From Candidatus Lambdaproteobacteria bacterium (lineage in GTDB: Bacteria > SAR324 > JACQKK01), in NCBI GenBank assembly GCA_016199125.1, contig JACQHH010000150.1, forward strand, positions 1 to 37,809: 37,809 nucleotides of DNA, given 5' to 3'. The notes under the pieces are model-generated. The model was not told where the DNA came from and did no database searches. It was given only the letters and a program-made list of their open reading frames with translations. This document shows positions 16,780 to 25,152 of this stretch, piece after piece (the first letter of the stretch is position 1; every line of letters begins with the position of its first letter). The position numbers and the translations under genes are program-made.

Positions 16780-18720
16780 GTGAAGCAGGAACAATTCCTC
16801 AACGTGCTGTCGGCGGAAGAGGCTGAGCGCGTGTTTCGCGAGGCCATCCGCCCGCGGCCCCTGGAGGCGCAGACCGTGCCGCTTGCCGAGGCTCTGGGGC
16901 GGATCTGCGCGGAGACCGTGGTCTCCACCATCGACGTGCCGTTCTTCGATCGCAGCAACCTGGACGGCTTTGCCGTGCGGGCCGAGGACACTTTCGGCGC
17001 CGAGGAGCAGGCGCCGCGCCTGCTGCGGCTCAACGAAGAGGTGCTGCACACCGGCGTGGCCCCCCGGCAGACGGTCGCCGCGGGCACGGCCACGGCCATC
17101 GCCACGGGCGGCGTGATGCCCCGCGGAGCCGATGCGGTGCTCATGGTGGAGCACACCCTGCCGGTCGAGGGAGGCATTCACGCGCTGCACGCCGTCGTGC
17201 CCGGCGAGGCGGTGAGCTTTGCCGGCACGGACATCGGCGCCGGCGAGACCGTGCTGCACCGGCGCACGCTGCTCACCTCCCGCGAAACGGGGGTGTTGGC
17301 GGCCATCGGCCGGGCGACCGTGGACGTGGTGCGGCGCCCCCGCGTGGCCATCCTGTCCACCGGCGACGAGATCATCGCCCCCGGCGCGCCCATGACCCTG
17401 GGGCGCATCTACGACTCCAACGCCACCATCATCGCCGATGCCGTGCGCGAGCTGGGCGCCGAGCCGGTGTCCCTGGGCATCGTGCCCGACGACGAGGCCC
17501 TGCTGGAGGCGCGTCTGCGCGAGGCGCTGCGTTGCGACGTGGTGCTGCTCTCCGGCGGCACCAGCAAGGGCGCCGGAGACCTGAACTACAAGGTCGTGCG
17601 GCGTCTGGGCGGCGGCGGCCCGGAGAGCCCCGGCATCCTGGTGCACGGCGTGGCCCTCAAGCCGGGCAAGCCCCTGTGCCTGGCCAAGCTGCACGGCAGG
17701 CCGGTGGCGATCCTGCCGGGCTTTCCCACTTCGGCCGTGTTCACTTTCCATGCCTTCGTCGCCCCGGTGCTGCGCCTGATGGCCGGCCAGCCCGAAGCCG
17801 CCGCGCACACCGTCGAGGCGCGCCTGCCCCTGCGCGTGAACTCGGAGAAGGGGCGCACCGAGTTCCTGCTGGTGAACCTGGTGGAGTCCGACCACGGCTA
17901 CGCCGCCTATCCCATGGGCAAGGGCAGCGGCTCGGTCACGGCCTTCTCCAAAGCCGACGGCTTCATCGCCATCGGCCGCAACACGGAGCTGCTGGAGGAG
18001 GGCAGCCGCCTGCCCGTGACGCTGATCGGCGCGGCGCTGGCCCCGGCGGACCTTGTTGTCATCGGCAGCCAGTGCGTGGGCCTGGAGCACTTGCTGAGCC
18101 TGATGAGCGAGGCGGGCTGGCGCGTGAAATCCATCGCCGTGGGCAGCCAGGGCGGCTTGCTGGCGGCCAAACGCGGCGAGTGCGACGTGGCCGGCATGCA
18201 CCTGCTGGACGAGCGCACCGGAGAATACAACCGGCCCTTCCTGGACGAGACGCTGGAGCTGCTGCCGGGCTACGGGCGCAAGCAGGGGCTGGTGTTCCGC
18301 CGCGACGACCCGCGCTTCTCCGCAGCGGCCGGCGCGGGCCATGCGCAGGCGCTGCGCGCGGCGCTGGCGCACCCGGACTGCCTGATGATCAACCGCAACC
18401 GGGGCAGCGGCACACGCGTGCTCATCGACAAGCTGCTGGCCGGCGCCAAGCCCCCGGGCTACCTGGTGGAAGCCAAGTCGCACAATGCCGTGGCCGCCGC
18501 AGTGGCCCAGGGCCGGGCCGACTGGGGGGTGGCCATCTCCCAGGTGGCCCAGGGACTGGGGCTGGGCTTCCTGCCCATCGTGGATGAATCCTACGACTTT
18601 GCCCTGCCCCGCGCCCGCGCCCAGCGGCCCGCGGTGCGGGCCTTTGCCGAGCTGCTGCGCGATGCGCGGGCTCGCGCCGGGCTGCGTGCGCTGGGCATGA
18701 GCCTGCCGGAGACCCCGTGA
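16780..18720 (+). CDS. MoeA-like molybdopterin biosynthesis protein fused to a PBP-like domain
   Basis: The product has 646 residues from the GTG at 16780 (KQEQFLNVLSAEEAERVF follows it; GGAAAC lies about 9 nt upstream). Residues 1-410 form a MoeA unit: IDVPFFDRSNLDGFAVR, IATGGVMPRGADAVLMVEH, SFAGTDIGAGETV, ILSTGDEII, the VVLLSGGTSKGAGD loop and ILPGFPTSAVFTFHAF. Residues about 425-640 form a periplasmic-binding-protein-like domain of the kind found behind MoeA or ModE-type proteins (SQCVGLEHLLSLMSEAGWRV, CDVAGMHLLDE, NRNRGSGTRVLID, SHNAVAAAVAQGRADWGVAI). With no signal peptide it must act in the cytoplasm, perhaps sensing or presenting molybdate, tungstate or a cofactor intermediate; that is inference. 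Its stop overlaps the GTG of kdsB by 4 bp, so translation is probably coupled. Confidence 0.9.
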   Translation: MKQEQFLNVLSAEEAERVFREAIRPRPLEAQTVPLAEALGRICAETVVSTIDVPFFDRSNLDGFAVRAEDTFGAEEQAPRLLRLNEEVLHTGVAPRQTVAAGTATAIATGGVMPRGADAVLMVEHTLPVEGGIHALHAVVPGEAVSFAGTDIGAGETVLHRRTLLTSRETGVLAAIGRATVDVVRRPRVAILSTGDEIIAPGAPMTLGRIYDSNATIIADAVRELGAEPVSLGIVPDDEALLEARLREALRCDVVLLSGGTSKGAGDLNYKVVRRLGGGGPESPGILVHGVALKPGKPLCLAKLHGRPVAILPGFPTSAVFTFHAFVAPVLRLMAGQPEAAAHTVEARLPLRVNSEKGRTEFLLVNLVESDHGYAAYPMGKGSGSVTAFSKADGFIAIGRNTELLEEGSRLPVTLIGAALAPADLVVIGSQCVGLEHLLSLMSEAGWRVKSIAVGSQGGLLAAKRGECDVAGMHLLDERTGEYNRPFLDETLELLPGYGRKQGLVFRRDDPRFSAAAGAGHAQALRAALAHPDCLMINRNRGSGTRVLIDKLLAGAKPPGYLVEAKSHNAVAAAVAQGRADWGVAISQVAQGLGLGFLPIVDESYDFALPRARAQRPAVRAFAELLRDARARAGLRALGMSLPETP

Positions 18721-19481
18721 GCGCGGCGCCGACGACGCCTGACGACGGCGTGCTCGCGGTGATTCCGGCGCGCTGGGGCTCCACGCGCTTTCCGGGCAAG
18801 CCCCTGGCGCTCATCGCCGGGCGGCCCATGATTCAGCACGTGGTGGAGCGCGTGCGCCGCACCCCCTCGCTGGCCGACGTCCTGGTGGCCACGGACGACC
18901 GGCGCATCCTGGAGACGGTGCAGGGCTTCGGCGGACGCGCCATGCTCACCGGGGAGCACCCCACAGGCACCGACCGCATCGCCGAGGTGGCCCGCCGCGA
19001 GCGCGAGGCGGGCCGCCGCTGGGCCTGGGTGCTGAACGTGCAGGGCGACGAGCCGCTGATTGACCCGGGCGATCTGGAAACGCTGATCCGGGGTTTGCGC
19101 GCCCAGCCTGAGGGAATGCTCGGCACGCTGATCGTCCCCTTTGTCTCCGACGAGGAGTTCCGCTCCCCCAACGAGGCCAAAGTGGCGCTGGATGCGCGTG
19201 GCCGGGCGCTGTACTTTTCGCGGGCCCCCATCCCCTACTTGCGCCAACCGGGCGCACCGCGTTGGCGGCACGTGGGCGTGTACCTGTACCGGGCCGACTT
19301 TCTGGCCACCTTTGCCGCCCTGTCGCGCACGCCGCTGAGCGAATCGGAACAGCTCGAGCAGTTGCGGGCCCTGGAGCACGGCTATCCCATCCACTGTTTT
19401 CAGGCGCGCTCGCGCTCGGTGAGCGTGGACGCGCCGGAGGACGTTGCCCGGGCTGAGGCGGCGCTGCGGGAGGCTTATTGA
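18717..19481 (+). CDS. kdsB: 3-deoxy-manno-octulosonate cytidylyltransferase (CMP-KDO synthetase)
   Basis: The product has 254 residues. It activates KDO with CTP to CMP-KDO for inner-core LPS assembly. Diagnostic motifs are AVIPARWGSTRFPGKPL (residues 14-30), VVATDDRRI-type nucleotide loop, TGTDRIAEVA, VLNVQGDEPLIDP, YFSRAPIPY and the HVGVYLYRADFL stretch. The C-terminus has LEQLRALEHGYPI, as in the family. It begins with GTG inside the stop of the MoeA fusion (GTGA overlap), an unusual pairing of cofactor and LPS genes. The remaining KDO genes follow after a 114-bp gap. An N-terminal extension of about ten residues precedes the conserved core. Confidence 0.95.
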   Translation: MSAAPTTPDDGVLAVIPARWGSTRFPGKPLALIAGRPMIQHVVERVRRTPSLADVLVATDDRRILETVQGFGGRAMLTGEHPTGTDRIAEVARREREAGRRWAWVLNVQGDEPLIDPGDLETLIRGLRAQPEGMLGTLIVPFVSDEEFRSPNEAKVALDARGRALYFSRAPIPYLRQPGAPRWRHVGVYLYRADFLATFAALSRTPLSESEQLEQLRALEHGYPIHCFQARSRSVSVDAPEDVARAEAALREAY

Positions 19482-19529
19482 CCATCGCCGCGGGCCGGCG
19501 CGCGCATTTCCCATCCGGAAAAATTCGCA

Positions 19530-19535
19530 TATACT
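19530..19535 (+). promoter_or_regulatory. Candidate -10 box upstream of the transaldolase-kdsA-kdsD genes
   Basis: TATACT lies 60 nt upstream of the ATG at 19596 in an AT-richer pocket (GAAAAATTCGCATATACT). No clear -35 box is seen. It would give the transaldolase and the two following KDO genes their own transcript. Confidence 0.4.
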
Positions 19536-19595
19536 GGCGGCTGATCCGTTCACCTCGCGGCGTCCCTCGCGCCGCCAACGCACAGGAAGTTGCAC

Positions 19596-20528
19596 ATGCT
19601 TCGACCGTGGGAAATCAGTCCCGGCATCCGCAAACGCCGCACCGGTCTGCCGGAAACCAATCCCACGCCCAAGGGCAAGAAGCTGCGCCACCCGGCGCCG
19701 CACGCGGCGGGTATCTTCGGCGACTCGGCGGACATGCGCGAAATCCGGCCGCTCAAGGAAGCCGGTATCATCAACGGCGTGACCACCAACCCCACCCTGC
19801 TCAAGCGGGCCGGGGCCGATTCGCGCAAGGCGGCGGGCCGCATCATGCGCGAGATCGCCGAGTTCATGGCGCCCGATCCGGTGTTCCTGGAGACTACGGA
19901 AACCGAGCGCTCCAAGATGATCGCCGAGGCGGCACAGCTCGCGGCCTTCGGCGACAACGTGGTCATCAAGGTGCCCGTGGGCGGCTACCGCTCCCTGCAG
20001 GAAGGACTCAGCGGTTTCACCGGCATCGAAATCATTCACGAGCTGTGGAACCGCGACATCAAGACCCTGGCCACGCTGGTCTTTAATTCGTCCCAGGCCT
20101 TCTGGGCGGCCAATGCCGGCGCAACCTACATCTGCCCGTTCCTGGGACGCCTGGCCGACCACATGTACAAGCACGACCACCCCGAGCGCACGCCCGGCAA
20201 TTCCCTGTATTTCATGGTGGATCACAAGGTGCCGGCCGGCGGGACGGACCGGGTGGAGAATACGCCCTACGTGGCCGTTGACGGTGAGCGCAAGGATGCC
20301 GGCGTGCGCCTGATCAACGAGATCGTGACCATCTACAACAACTATGGCATCGAAACGGAAATCCTCGCCGCCTCCCTGCGCAATGCGGTGCAGGTCATGG
20401 AATGCCTGGTCGCCGGCGCGGACATCATCACGGTGCCGGCCAACATCCTCATGGGCGTCGCGGACCACAGCCTCTCCGACGCCGGCATGGAGGCTTTCAT
20501 CGCCGACACTAAGGTGTTCGACAAGTAA
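19596..20528 (+). CDS. Transaldolase-family protein in the KDO cluster
   Basis: The product has 310 residues from the ATG at 19596, with AGGAAG 7 nt upstream. The (beta/alpha)8 fold of the TalB/FSA family is shown by FGDSADMREI (D43), GVTTNPTLLK (N65), and Lys125 in NVVIKVPV as the probable Schiff-base lysine, followed by LATLVFNSSQAFWAANAGATYICPFLGRL. It is longer than fructose-6-phosphate aldolase (about 220 aa). The extra length comes from a 40-residue N-terminal extension and an insert of about 45 residues after CPFLGRL (DHMYKHDHPERTP... DGERKDAG). Transaldolases move a dihydroxyacetone unit between sugar phosphates. The position between kdsB and kdsA suggests a link to pentose-phosphate supply for arabinose-5-P, but this is inference. 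Exact substrate cannot be read from the sequence. Confidence 0.82.
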   Translation: MLRPWEISPGIRKRRTGLPETNPTPKGKKLRHPAPHAAGIFGDSADMREIRPLKEAGIINGVTTNPTLLKRAGADSRKAAGRIMREIAEFMAPDPVFLETTETERSKMIAEAAQLAAFGDNVVIKVPVGGYRSLQEGLSGFTGIEIIHELWNRDIKTLATLVFNSSQAFWAANAGATYICPFLGRLADHMYKHDHPERTPGNSLYFMVDHKVPAGGTDRVENTPYVAVDGERKDAGVRLINEIVTIYNNYGIETEILAASLRNAVQVMECLVAGADIITVPANILMGVADHSLSDAGMEAFIADTKVFDK

Positions 20529-20600
20529 CGTGCCGGTGCAACGGGGAGGGGTTCACCGCACGGGCCTCCCCGCGCGTTTCCTCTCATCCACGCGTGACCC

Positions 20601-21440
20601 ATGGAAATCAAGCTCAACGACTCGGTGACCTGGGACGGCAACCGGTTCCTGCTCATGGCGGGCAACTGCATCCTGGAAGACAAGGAAACGTCCTTCCGCA
20701 CAGCCGAATTCCTGCGCAACCTGGCCAGGGAGCTGGACGTCGAGCTGATCTACAAATCCAGCTACAAGAAGGACAACCGCTCCTCCGCGGACTACTACAC
20801 GGGCCTGGGCATGGACAAGTCCATGCGCCTGTTCCAGGACATCCAGCGCGAGTTCGGCCTGCCCATCGTCTCGGACGTGCACTACCCTACGGAGCTGGCC
20901 GAAGGCGTGGCGGAGGTAGTGGACGTGCTGCAGGTGCCGGCCTACCTGGCCATGCAGACCGAGCTGGTGCTGGCCATCGCCGAGGTGGGCAAGCCCATCA
21001 ACCTCAAGAAAGCGCAGTTTCTGCACCCGGAGGAAATGGGCAAGGTGGTGGCCAAGGTGGAATCGGTGGGCAATAAGAACATCCTGCTCACCGAGCGTGG
21101 CACCTGCTTCGGCTACCGCGACCTGGTCGTCGATCCGCGCGCGTTCCACATCATGAAGGAAACCGGCTATCCGGTGATCTTCGACGCGGGCCATTCGGTG
21201 CGCAAGTATGGGGTGCCCAGTTCCGATCCGCGCGGGGGTGCCAAGCATTTCCTCAAGGTGCTCATGAGCGCCTCGGCCGGGGCCGACCTGGCCGGGTTGT
21301 TCGTGGAGGTGCACCCCGATCCACCAAGCGCCAAGTGCGATGCCGCCAGCCAGCTCAGCTTCGTCGAAGCCGAGGCGCTGATCACGCGCTATTTCCAGAT
21401 TGCCAAGTATGTGCGCTCGCTGGATGACGGCGCCGCCTGA
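20601..21440 (+). CDS. kdsA: 3-deoxy-8-phosphooctulonate synthase
   Basis: The product has 279 residues. It condenses arabinose-5-phosphate with PEP to KDO-8-phosphate. Family stretches are YKSSYKKDNRSS, PIVSDVHYPTEL, VLQVPAYLAMQTELVLAIA, LTERGTCFGYRDLVVDPRAF, FDAGHSV and GLFVEVHPDPPSAKCDAASQL. Near the N-terminus the sequence is LLMAGNCILED: Cys23 occupies the position that is Cys in metal-dependent KDO8P synthases and Asn in the E. coli enzyme. With the His in DAGHS, the Glu in VEVHPD and the Asp in KCDAAS this gives a full metal-site set, so a metallo-type enzyme is likely. The gene follows the transaldolase by 72 bp and precedes kdsD. Confidence 0.95.
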   Translation: MEIKLNDSVTWDGNRFLLMAGNCILEDKETSFRTAEFLRNLARELDVELIYKSSYKKDNRSSADYYTGLGMDKSMRLFQDIQREFGLPIVSDVHYPTELAEGVAEVVDVLQVPAYLAMQTELVLAIAEVGKPINLKKAQFLHPEEMGKVVAKVESVGNKNILLTERGTCFGYRDLVVDPRAFHIMKETGYPVIFDAGHSVRKYGVPSSDPRGGAKHFLKVLMSASAGADLAGLFVEVHPDPPSAKCDAASQLSFVEAEALITRYFQIAKYVRSLDDGAA

Positions 21441-21542
21441 GCCTTGTGCGCCGGCACGTCGGGCCTCGACCGCGCCACGCCCCGGTGCGCCGTGCCGGCC
21501 TGCGGCGGGCGCCGCGCACCGTCAACCGTCGAGCCGCCACCC

Positions 21543-22529
21543 ATGAGCCCCCTGTCTTCCGAAGAGATCATCGGCGAGGCCCGCCGCGCCCTGGACGTCG
21601 AAATCCGGGGCCTGCAGGGCCTGCAACCGCGCCTGGACGCCTCCTTCGTGGCGGCCGTGCGCGAAATGTTCGCCTGCAAGGGGCGCATCGTCGTCGCCGG
21701 AATGGGCAAGAGCGGTCATATCGGCACCAAGATCGCCGCCACACTGGCCAGCACGGGCACGCCGGCGCTGTTCCTGCACCCGGGCGAGGCCATTCACGGC
21801 GACCTGGGCATGGTCACGCCGCAGGACTTGGCGCTCGTGCTCTCCAACTCGGGCCACACGGAGGAGGTGCTGCGCCTGCTGGGGCCGCTGCGCCGCATGG
21901 GCGTCAAGGTCATCGCCATGACGGGCAATGTTCAGTCGGAGCTGGCCAAGCGCGCCGATCTGCACCTGGACGTGGGCGTGGCGCAGGAGGCCTGCCCCCT
22001 GGGGCTGGCTCCCACGGCCAGCACCACGGCGGCCCTGGCCATGGGCGACACGCTGGCCGTGTGCCTGTTGCGCCTGCGCAATTTCAAGGCCGAGGACTAT
22101 GCGCTGTTCCACCCGGGCGGCAGCCTGGGCAAGAAGCTGATGACCGTGGTGGCGGACATCATGGAGACCGGAGACAAGGTGCCCGTGGTGCCCCACGACA
22201 TGCTGCTACGCGACGTGATCCCCGTGCTGCAGGACAAGCACTATGGCGTCACCTGCGTGGTCGATGGGGCGGGCCGGCTGGCGGGCAGCTTTTCCATGGG
22301 CGATCTGACCCGGCTGCATCTCCAGCAGGCCGATCTGGCGTTCCTGGCACAGGCCATCGAGCGGCACATGCATGCCGACCCCAAGGCCGTGGCGCCCGAC
22401 CTGCTGGCCGCGCGGGCGCTGCACATCATGGAAACCCACCATATCCGCGCCCTGTTCGTGGTGGACGAAGGGCACCGGCCCGTCGGCATCATCGGCCTCT
22501 ACGAGACGCTGCGCGCCGTGGACTACTGA
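21543..22529 (+). CDS. kdsD: Arabinose-5-phosphate isomerase
   Basis: The product has 328 residues, the same length as E. coli KdsD. It interconverts ribulose-5-P and arabinose-5-P, the first dedicated step to KDO. The N-terminal SIS domain shows VVAGMGKSGHIGTKIAATLASTGTPALFLHPGEAIHGDLG and SNSGHTEEVLRLL, then ASTTAALAMGDTLAVCLL and FHPGGSLGKKL. Two CBS repeats follow (about 205-328: VPVVPHDMLLRDVIPVLQDKHYGVTCVVD and the final HHIRALFVVDEGHRPVGIIGLYETLRA). The start is the ATG at 21543 (MSPLSSEE); an open frame further upstream is not conserved. It is the last gene of the cluster. kdsC and lpt genes, which often follow kdsD, are not present. Confidence 0.95.
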   Translation: MSPLSSEEIIGEARRALDVEIRGLQGLQPRLDASFVAAVREMFACKGRIVVAGMGKSGHIGTKIAATLASTGTPALFLHPGEAIHGDLGMVTPQDLALVLSNSGHTEEVLRLLGPLRRMGVKVIAMTGNVQSELAKRADLHLDVGVAQEACPLGLAPTASTTAALAMGDTLAVCLLRLRNFKAEDYALFHPGGSLGKKLMTVVADIMETGDKVPVVPHDMLLRDVIPVLQDKHYGVTCVVDGAGRLAGSFSMGDLTRLHLQQADLAFLAQAIERHMHADPKAVAPDLLAARALHIMETHHIRALFVVDEGHRPVGIIGLYETLRAVDY

Positions 22530-22737
22530 GCGCCCACGCCGTTAAGATGTGCCAGGAGGCGCAGCCCGCGGCCCCGGATGCAGCCCGGCCGGCGGCAGCG
22601 ACGCCAGGGCGCGGCGAATTTGCGCCCGCGGAGGCGGGACTCGTTCGGCTCTGCGATGGCGATGGCCGGACGCTCGCATCGCGCTGCGCGCGAAGGAGCT
22701 GAGCCGGGACTGCGCTGCGGCTGGAACGAGGGACAGC

Positions 22738-23211
22738 CTAGCGTGCGCCGGACACCGGGTTGATGCCGATGGGGGAGCCTTTGGCCTGCAACGCCAGCAC
22801 CAGGAAGCGCATGCCGTAGCGCTCGTCCTCGAATCGGCAATGCACGCGATACCGCACCTCCAGGAAGTCCGGGTCGGTCTCCACCATTTCGCAGCCCAGC
22901 ACCCGCGCCTCAATGGTCAGCAGCCCCTCCAGGGAGATGCTCACCACCCTGCCGATCTCGAATGACGACTCGGAATAGAACGACATGCCCCCTGCCGACA
23001 TGTCCAGGATCTGGTAGCGGGTGGGCTCGTGCACCAGGATCGGACGTGAAATAAGGTTGATCCGCGGGAATCTGCGCTTTTCGGCTGCTCCCGTCGCCTG
23101 GCTCAGATCCCCGCGCTGCCTTGCATCCGCCAGCAGCGCCTCGTAGTCGTCCTGCCAGCCGGGGGGCTGGTCTTGGTCGTCGTTGGACGCCATGGTCTGC
23201 TTCTGTCGCAT
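22738..23211 (-). CDS. PilZ-domain protein (probable c-di-GMP receptor)
   Basis: The product is 157 residues from 23211; Met7 (23193) is an alternative start. A polar N-terminus of about 44 residues precedes one PilZ domain. The c-di-GMP-binding signature is complete: RRFPR (R46 and R50 of the RxxxR motif) and DMSAGG (D70, S72, G75 of the [D/N]xSxxG motif). No other domain is attached. Such single-domain receptors pass c-di-GMP levels to pili, flagella or polysaccharide machinery by protein contact. No GGDEF or EAL gene is in the window. It is convergent with kdsD (208 bp gap holding no clear terminator) and lies upstream of nothing on its own strand. Confidence 0.9.
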   Translation of the reverse strand: MRQKQTMASNDDQDQPPGWQDDYEALLADARQRGDLSQATGAAEKRRFPRINLISRPILVHEPTRYQILDMSAGGMSFYSESSFEIGRVVSISLEGLLTIEARVLGCEMVETDPDFLEVRYRVHCRFEDERYGMRFLVLALQAKGSPIGINPVSGAR

Positions 23212-23357
23212 GAGTCAAGTCAGGGGCAGGCCGCGGATTTCAGCCGCATGGGTCAGACCTGCAACTGCCCGGAAACGGCCCTTGCTGCCGGGCCGCGGCA
23301 CGGCGCCCGCGGAAGCCACCGATGCCCATCACTGTAGCCTATCCTGCCTCCGGCGGG

Positions 23358-24338
23358 CTAATCCACCTTGAGAACGATCTTGCCGAAGTTGCGATTGGCG
23401 TCCATGGCCGCGTGAGCCGCCGCCGCTTCGGCCAGCGGCAACACCGTATCGATCACCGGCTTGATGCGCCCCGCGGCCAGCTCCGGCAGCCACCGTTCGC
23501 GGAAGCGGCGCGTGATGTCGCGCTTGTCCTGCAGGGGCCGGCTGCGCATGACGGAGCCCTTGATCTGCAGGCGCTTGGTCATCACCTGCGCCAGGTTCAC
23601 CTCAATCTTGTTGCCGCCCATCAGCGCCACGAGGATCAGGCGTCCGCCGGGGCGGAGCACGTCCAGGTTGCGCTGGAAATAGCTGGCCGCCAGGAAATCC
23701 TCCACCACATCCACGCCGGCACCCTGCGTCAGGCGCTTGATCTCCTCGGCGAAGTCGTGGGTTTTGTAATTGATGCCGGCTTCGGCGCCCAGCGCCATGG
23801 CCTTGGCGATCTTTTCAGGGGACCCCGCGGTGAAATAGACCTTGGCGCCGATGTGGCGGGCCATCTGGATGCCGGCCGTGCCCACGCCGCTGCCGCCTGC
23901 ATGGATCAGGATCGACTCGCCGGGCTTCAGCTCGCCCAGCACGAAGATGGTCTCGTTGGCGGTGAAGAACACCTCCGGGACCGCGGCGGCCTGCTCGTAG
24001 CTCCAGCCGTCGGGGATGGTCATGGCCATCTCCTTGTCGATCAGCGCGTATTGCGCATATCCGCCGCCGCCCACCAACCCGAACACCCGCTGGCCCTTCT
24101 TGAACCCACTCACGCCGGGGCCCCAGCCTGCGACGTCCCCAGCCAGCTCCAGCCCCAACAGCTCCGACTCGCCGGGCGGCGGCGGATACTGCCCCAGGCG
24201 CTGCAGGGTATCGGCTCGGTTCAACGCGCTGGCGCGCACGCGCACCAGCACCTGGTCGGGGCCGGGTGTCGGGTCGGGCACGTCGGCCAGGGCCAGCACC
24301 TCCGGCCCACCGAAGCCTTTGAGCGTGATGCCTTTCAT
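23358..24338 (-). CDS. NAD(P)H-quinone oxidoreductase-like protein (PIG3-type zinc-less MDR)
   Basis: The product has 326 residues with a good ribosome-binding site (GGAG, 8 nt). It belongs to the medium-chain dehydrogenase/reductase superfamily, quinone oxidoreductase branch: no catalytic-zinc Cys/His set. It has the ALNRADTLQRLGQYPPPPGESELLGLELAG stretch typical of PIG3-like enzymes, FGLVGGGGYAQYALID, and the Rossmann motif LIHAGGSGVGTAGIQMA. The C-terminus (GKIVLKVD) is also typical. The reaction is NADPH-dependent reduction of quinones or enones, likely protective; the physiological substrate is unknown. It is followed downstream by the pilZ gene (146 bp) and preceded by the TauE-family gene (73 bp) on the same strand. 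Confidence 0.9.
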   Translation of the reverse strand: MKGITLKGFGGPEVLALADVPDPTPGPDQVLVRVRASALNRADTLQRLGQYPPPPGESELLGLELAGDVAGWGPGVSGFKKGQRVFGLVGGGGYAQYALIDKEMAMTIPDGWSYEQAAAVPEVFFTANETIFVLGELKPGESILIHAGGSGVGTAGIQMARHIGAKVYFTAGSPEKIAKAMALGAEAGINYKTHDFAEEIKRLTQGAGVDVVEDFLAASYFQRNLDVLRPGGRLILVALMGGNKIEVNLAQVMTKRLQIKGSVMRSRPLQDKRDITRRFRERWLPELAAGRIKPVIDTVLPLAEAAAAHAAMDANRNFGKIVLKVD

Positions 24339-24411
24339 GGTTTTCTCCGTTGATTGGCGTGCGCTGGGGTGCGGATGTCCTGCGCGCCCTCTGCGGGCGG
24401 TTCAGCATGGC

Positions 24412-25152
24412 CTACAGCAGCGCTTTGAGCAACCCGTCCCAGAGCATGAGCTTGAGGGCCAGCGCCGCCAGCGTGCCCTTGAACAGCAGGCGGAAGGCGC
24501 GCTCGCTGAAGCGCACCAGGATCGACTTGCCGAAATAGCTGCCCAGGATCACCGCCGGCGCCAGCAGCAACATGAGGGGCAGATGCGCCACCACATCGAA
24601 GCCGAAGGCGGTAAAGGCGGCGATCTTCATCAGGTGCATGGCCGCGGTCATGACGGCCATTGTGCCGTTGATGCCCTCCTTGGTCAGGTCGCGCCGATCC
24701 AGGAAGGGAGCAACCAGCACGCCCACGACGCCCACAGTGGAGCCCAGGATGCCCACGCCCAGGCCCAGCAGCAGAAAAAACCAGCGCGGATATTCGCGAC
24801 CTTTCAGGAAGGGCACCTCGCGCGAGACCAGCGTCGCCAGCACGAACAGCCCGATCAGCACGAAGATGGCCCGCTCGGAGATGCCGCCGAACAACCAGCG
24901 TCCCAGCACCGCCCCCAGGGGCAGCAACACCAGGTAGGGCACAGCCAGCGGCCAGGCCACCCAGCGGCGCAGCAGCACCACCCGCGAGGAATTGGCCACG
25001 AGCTGCAGCATGCCGTGGAACGGAATGGCGCTGCCCGGCGGCATGAACAGCAGCACCACGGCGATGAGCATGGCCCCGCCGCCGAAGCCGACCATGGCCG
25101 AGATCGCGGAGGTCGCGAACACGACGCCCGTCAATGTGGCCCATTCAATCAC
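24412..25152 (-). CDS. TauE/SafE family sulfite exporter-like permease
   Basis: The product has 246 residues from a GTG at 25152, preceded by GAGGAC at about 10 nt; a TTG eight codons upstream has no ribosome-binding site. It is very hydrophobic, with about seven to eight transmembrane segments. The family start is TGVVFATSAISAMVGFGGGAMLIAVVLLFMPPG, and the half-repeat GILGSTVGVVGVLVAPFL returns in the second half. Members move anions such as sulfite, sulfoacetate or other organosulfur compounds across the inner membrane. The substrate here is unknown. The C-terminus runs to MLWDGLLKALL. It appears to be the first gene of a three-gene minus-strand row with the quinone reductase and pilZ. Confidence 0.88.
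   Translation of the reverse strand: MIEWATLTGVVFATSAISAMVGFGGGAMLIAVVLLFMPPGSAIPFHGMLQLVANSSRVVLLRRWVAWPLAVPYLVLLPLGAVLGRWLFGGISERAIFVLIGLFVLATLVSREVPFLKGREYPRWFFLLLGLGVGILGSTVGVVGVLVAPFLDRRDLTKEGINGTMAVMTAAMHLMKIAAFTAFGFDVVAHLPLMLLLAPAVILGSYFGKSILVRFSERAFRLLFKGTLAALALKLMLWDGLLKALL

Noticed and set aside
15667-18483. A 938-residue minus-strand open frame across both moeA genes
   Set aside because: It spans two genes on the other strand that have clear family motifs; its composition is His/Gln/Ala-rich and shows no domain.
22530-22737. Terminator between kdsD and the pilZ gene
   Set aside because: GC-rich stems can be drawn, but there is no T-run on either strand.
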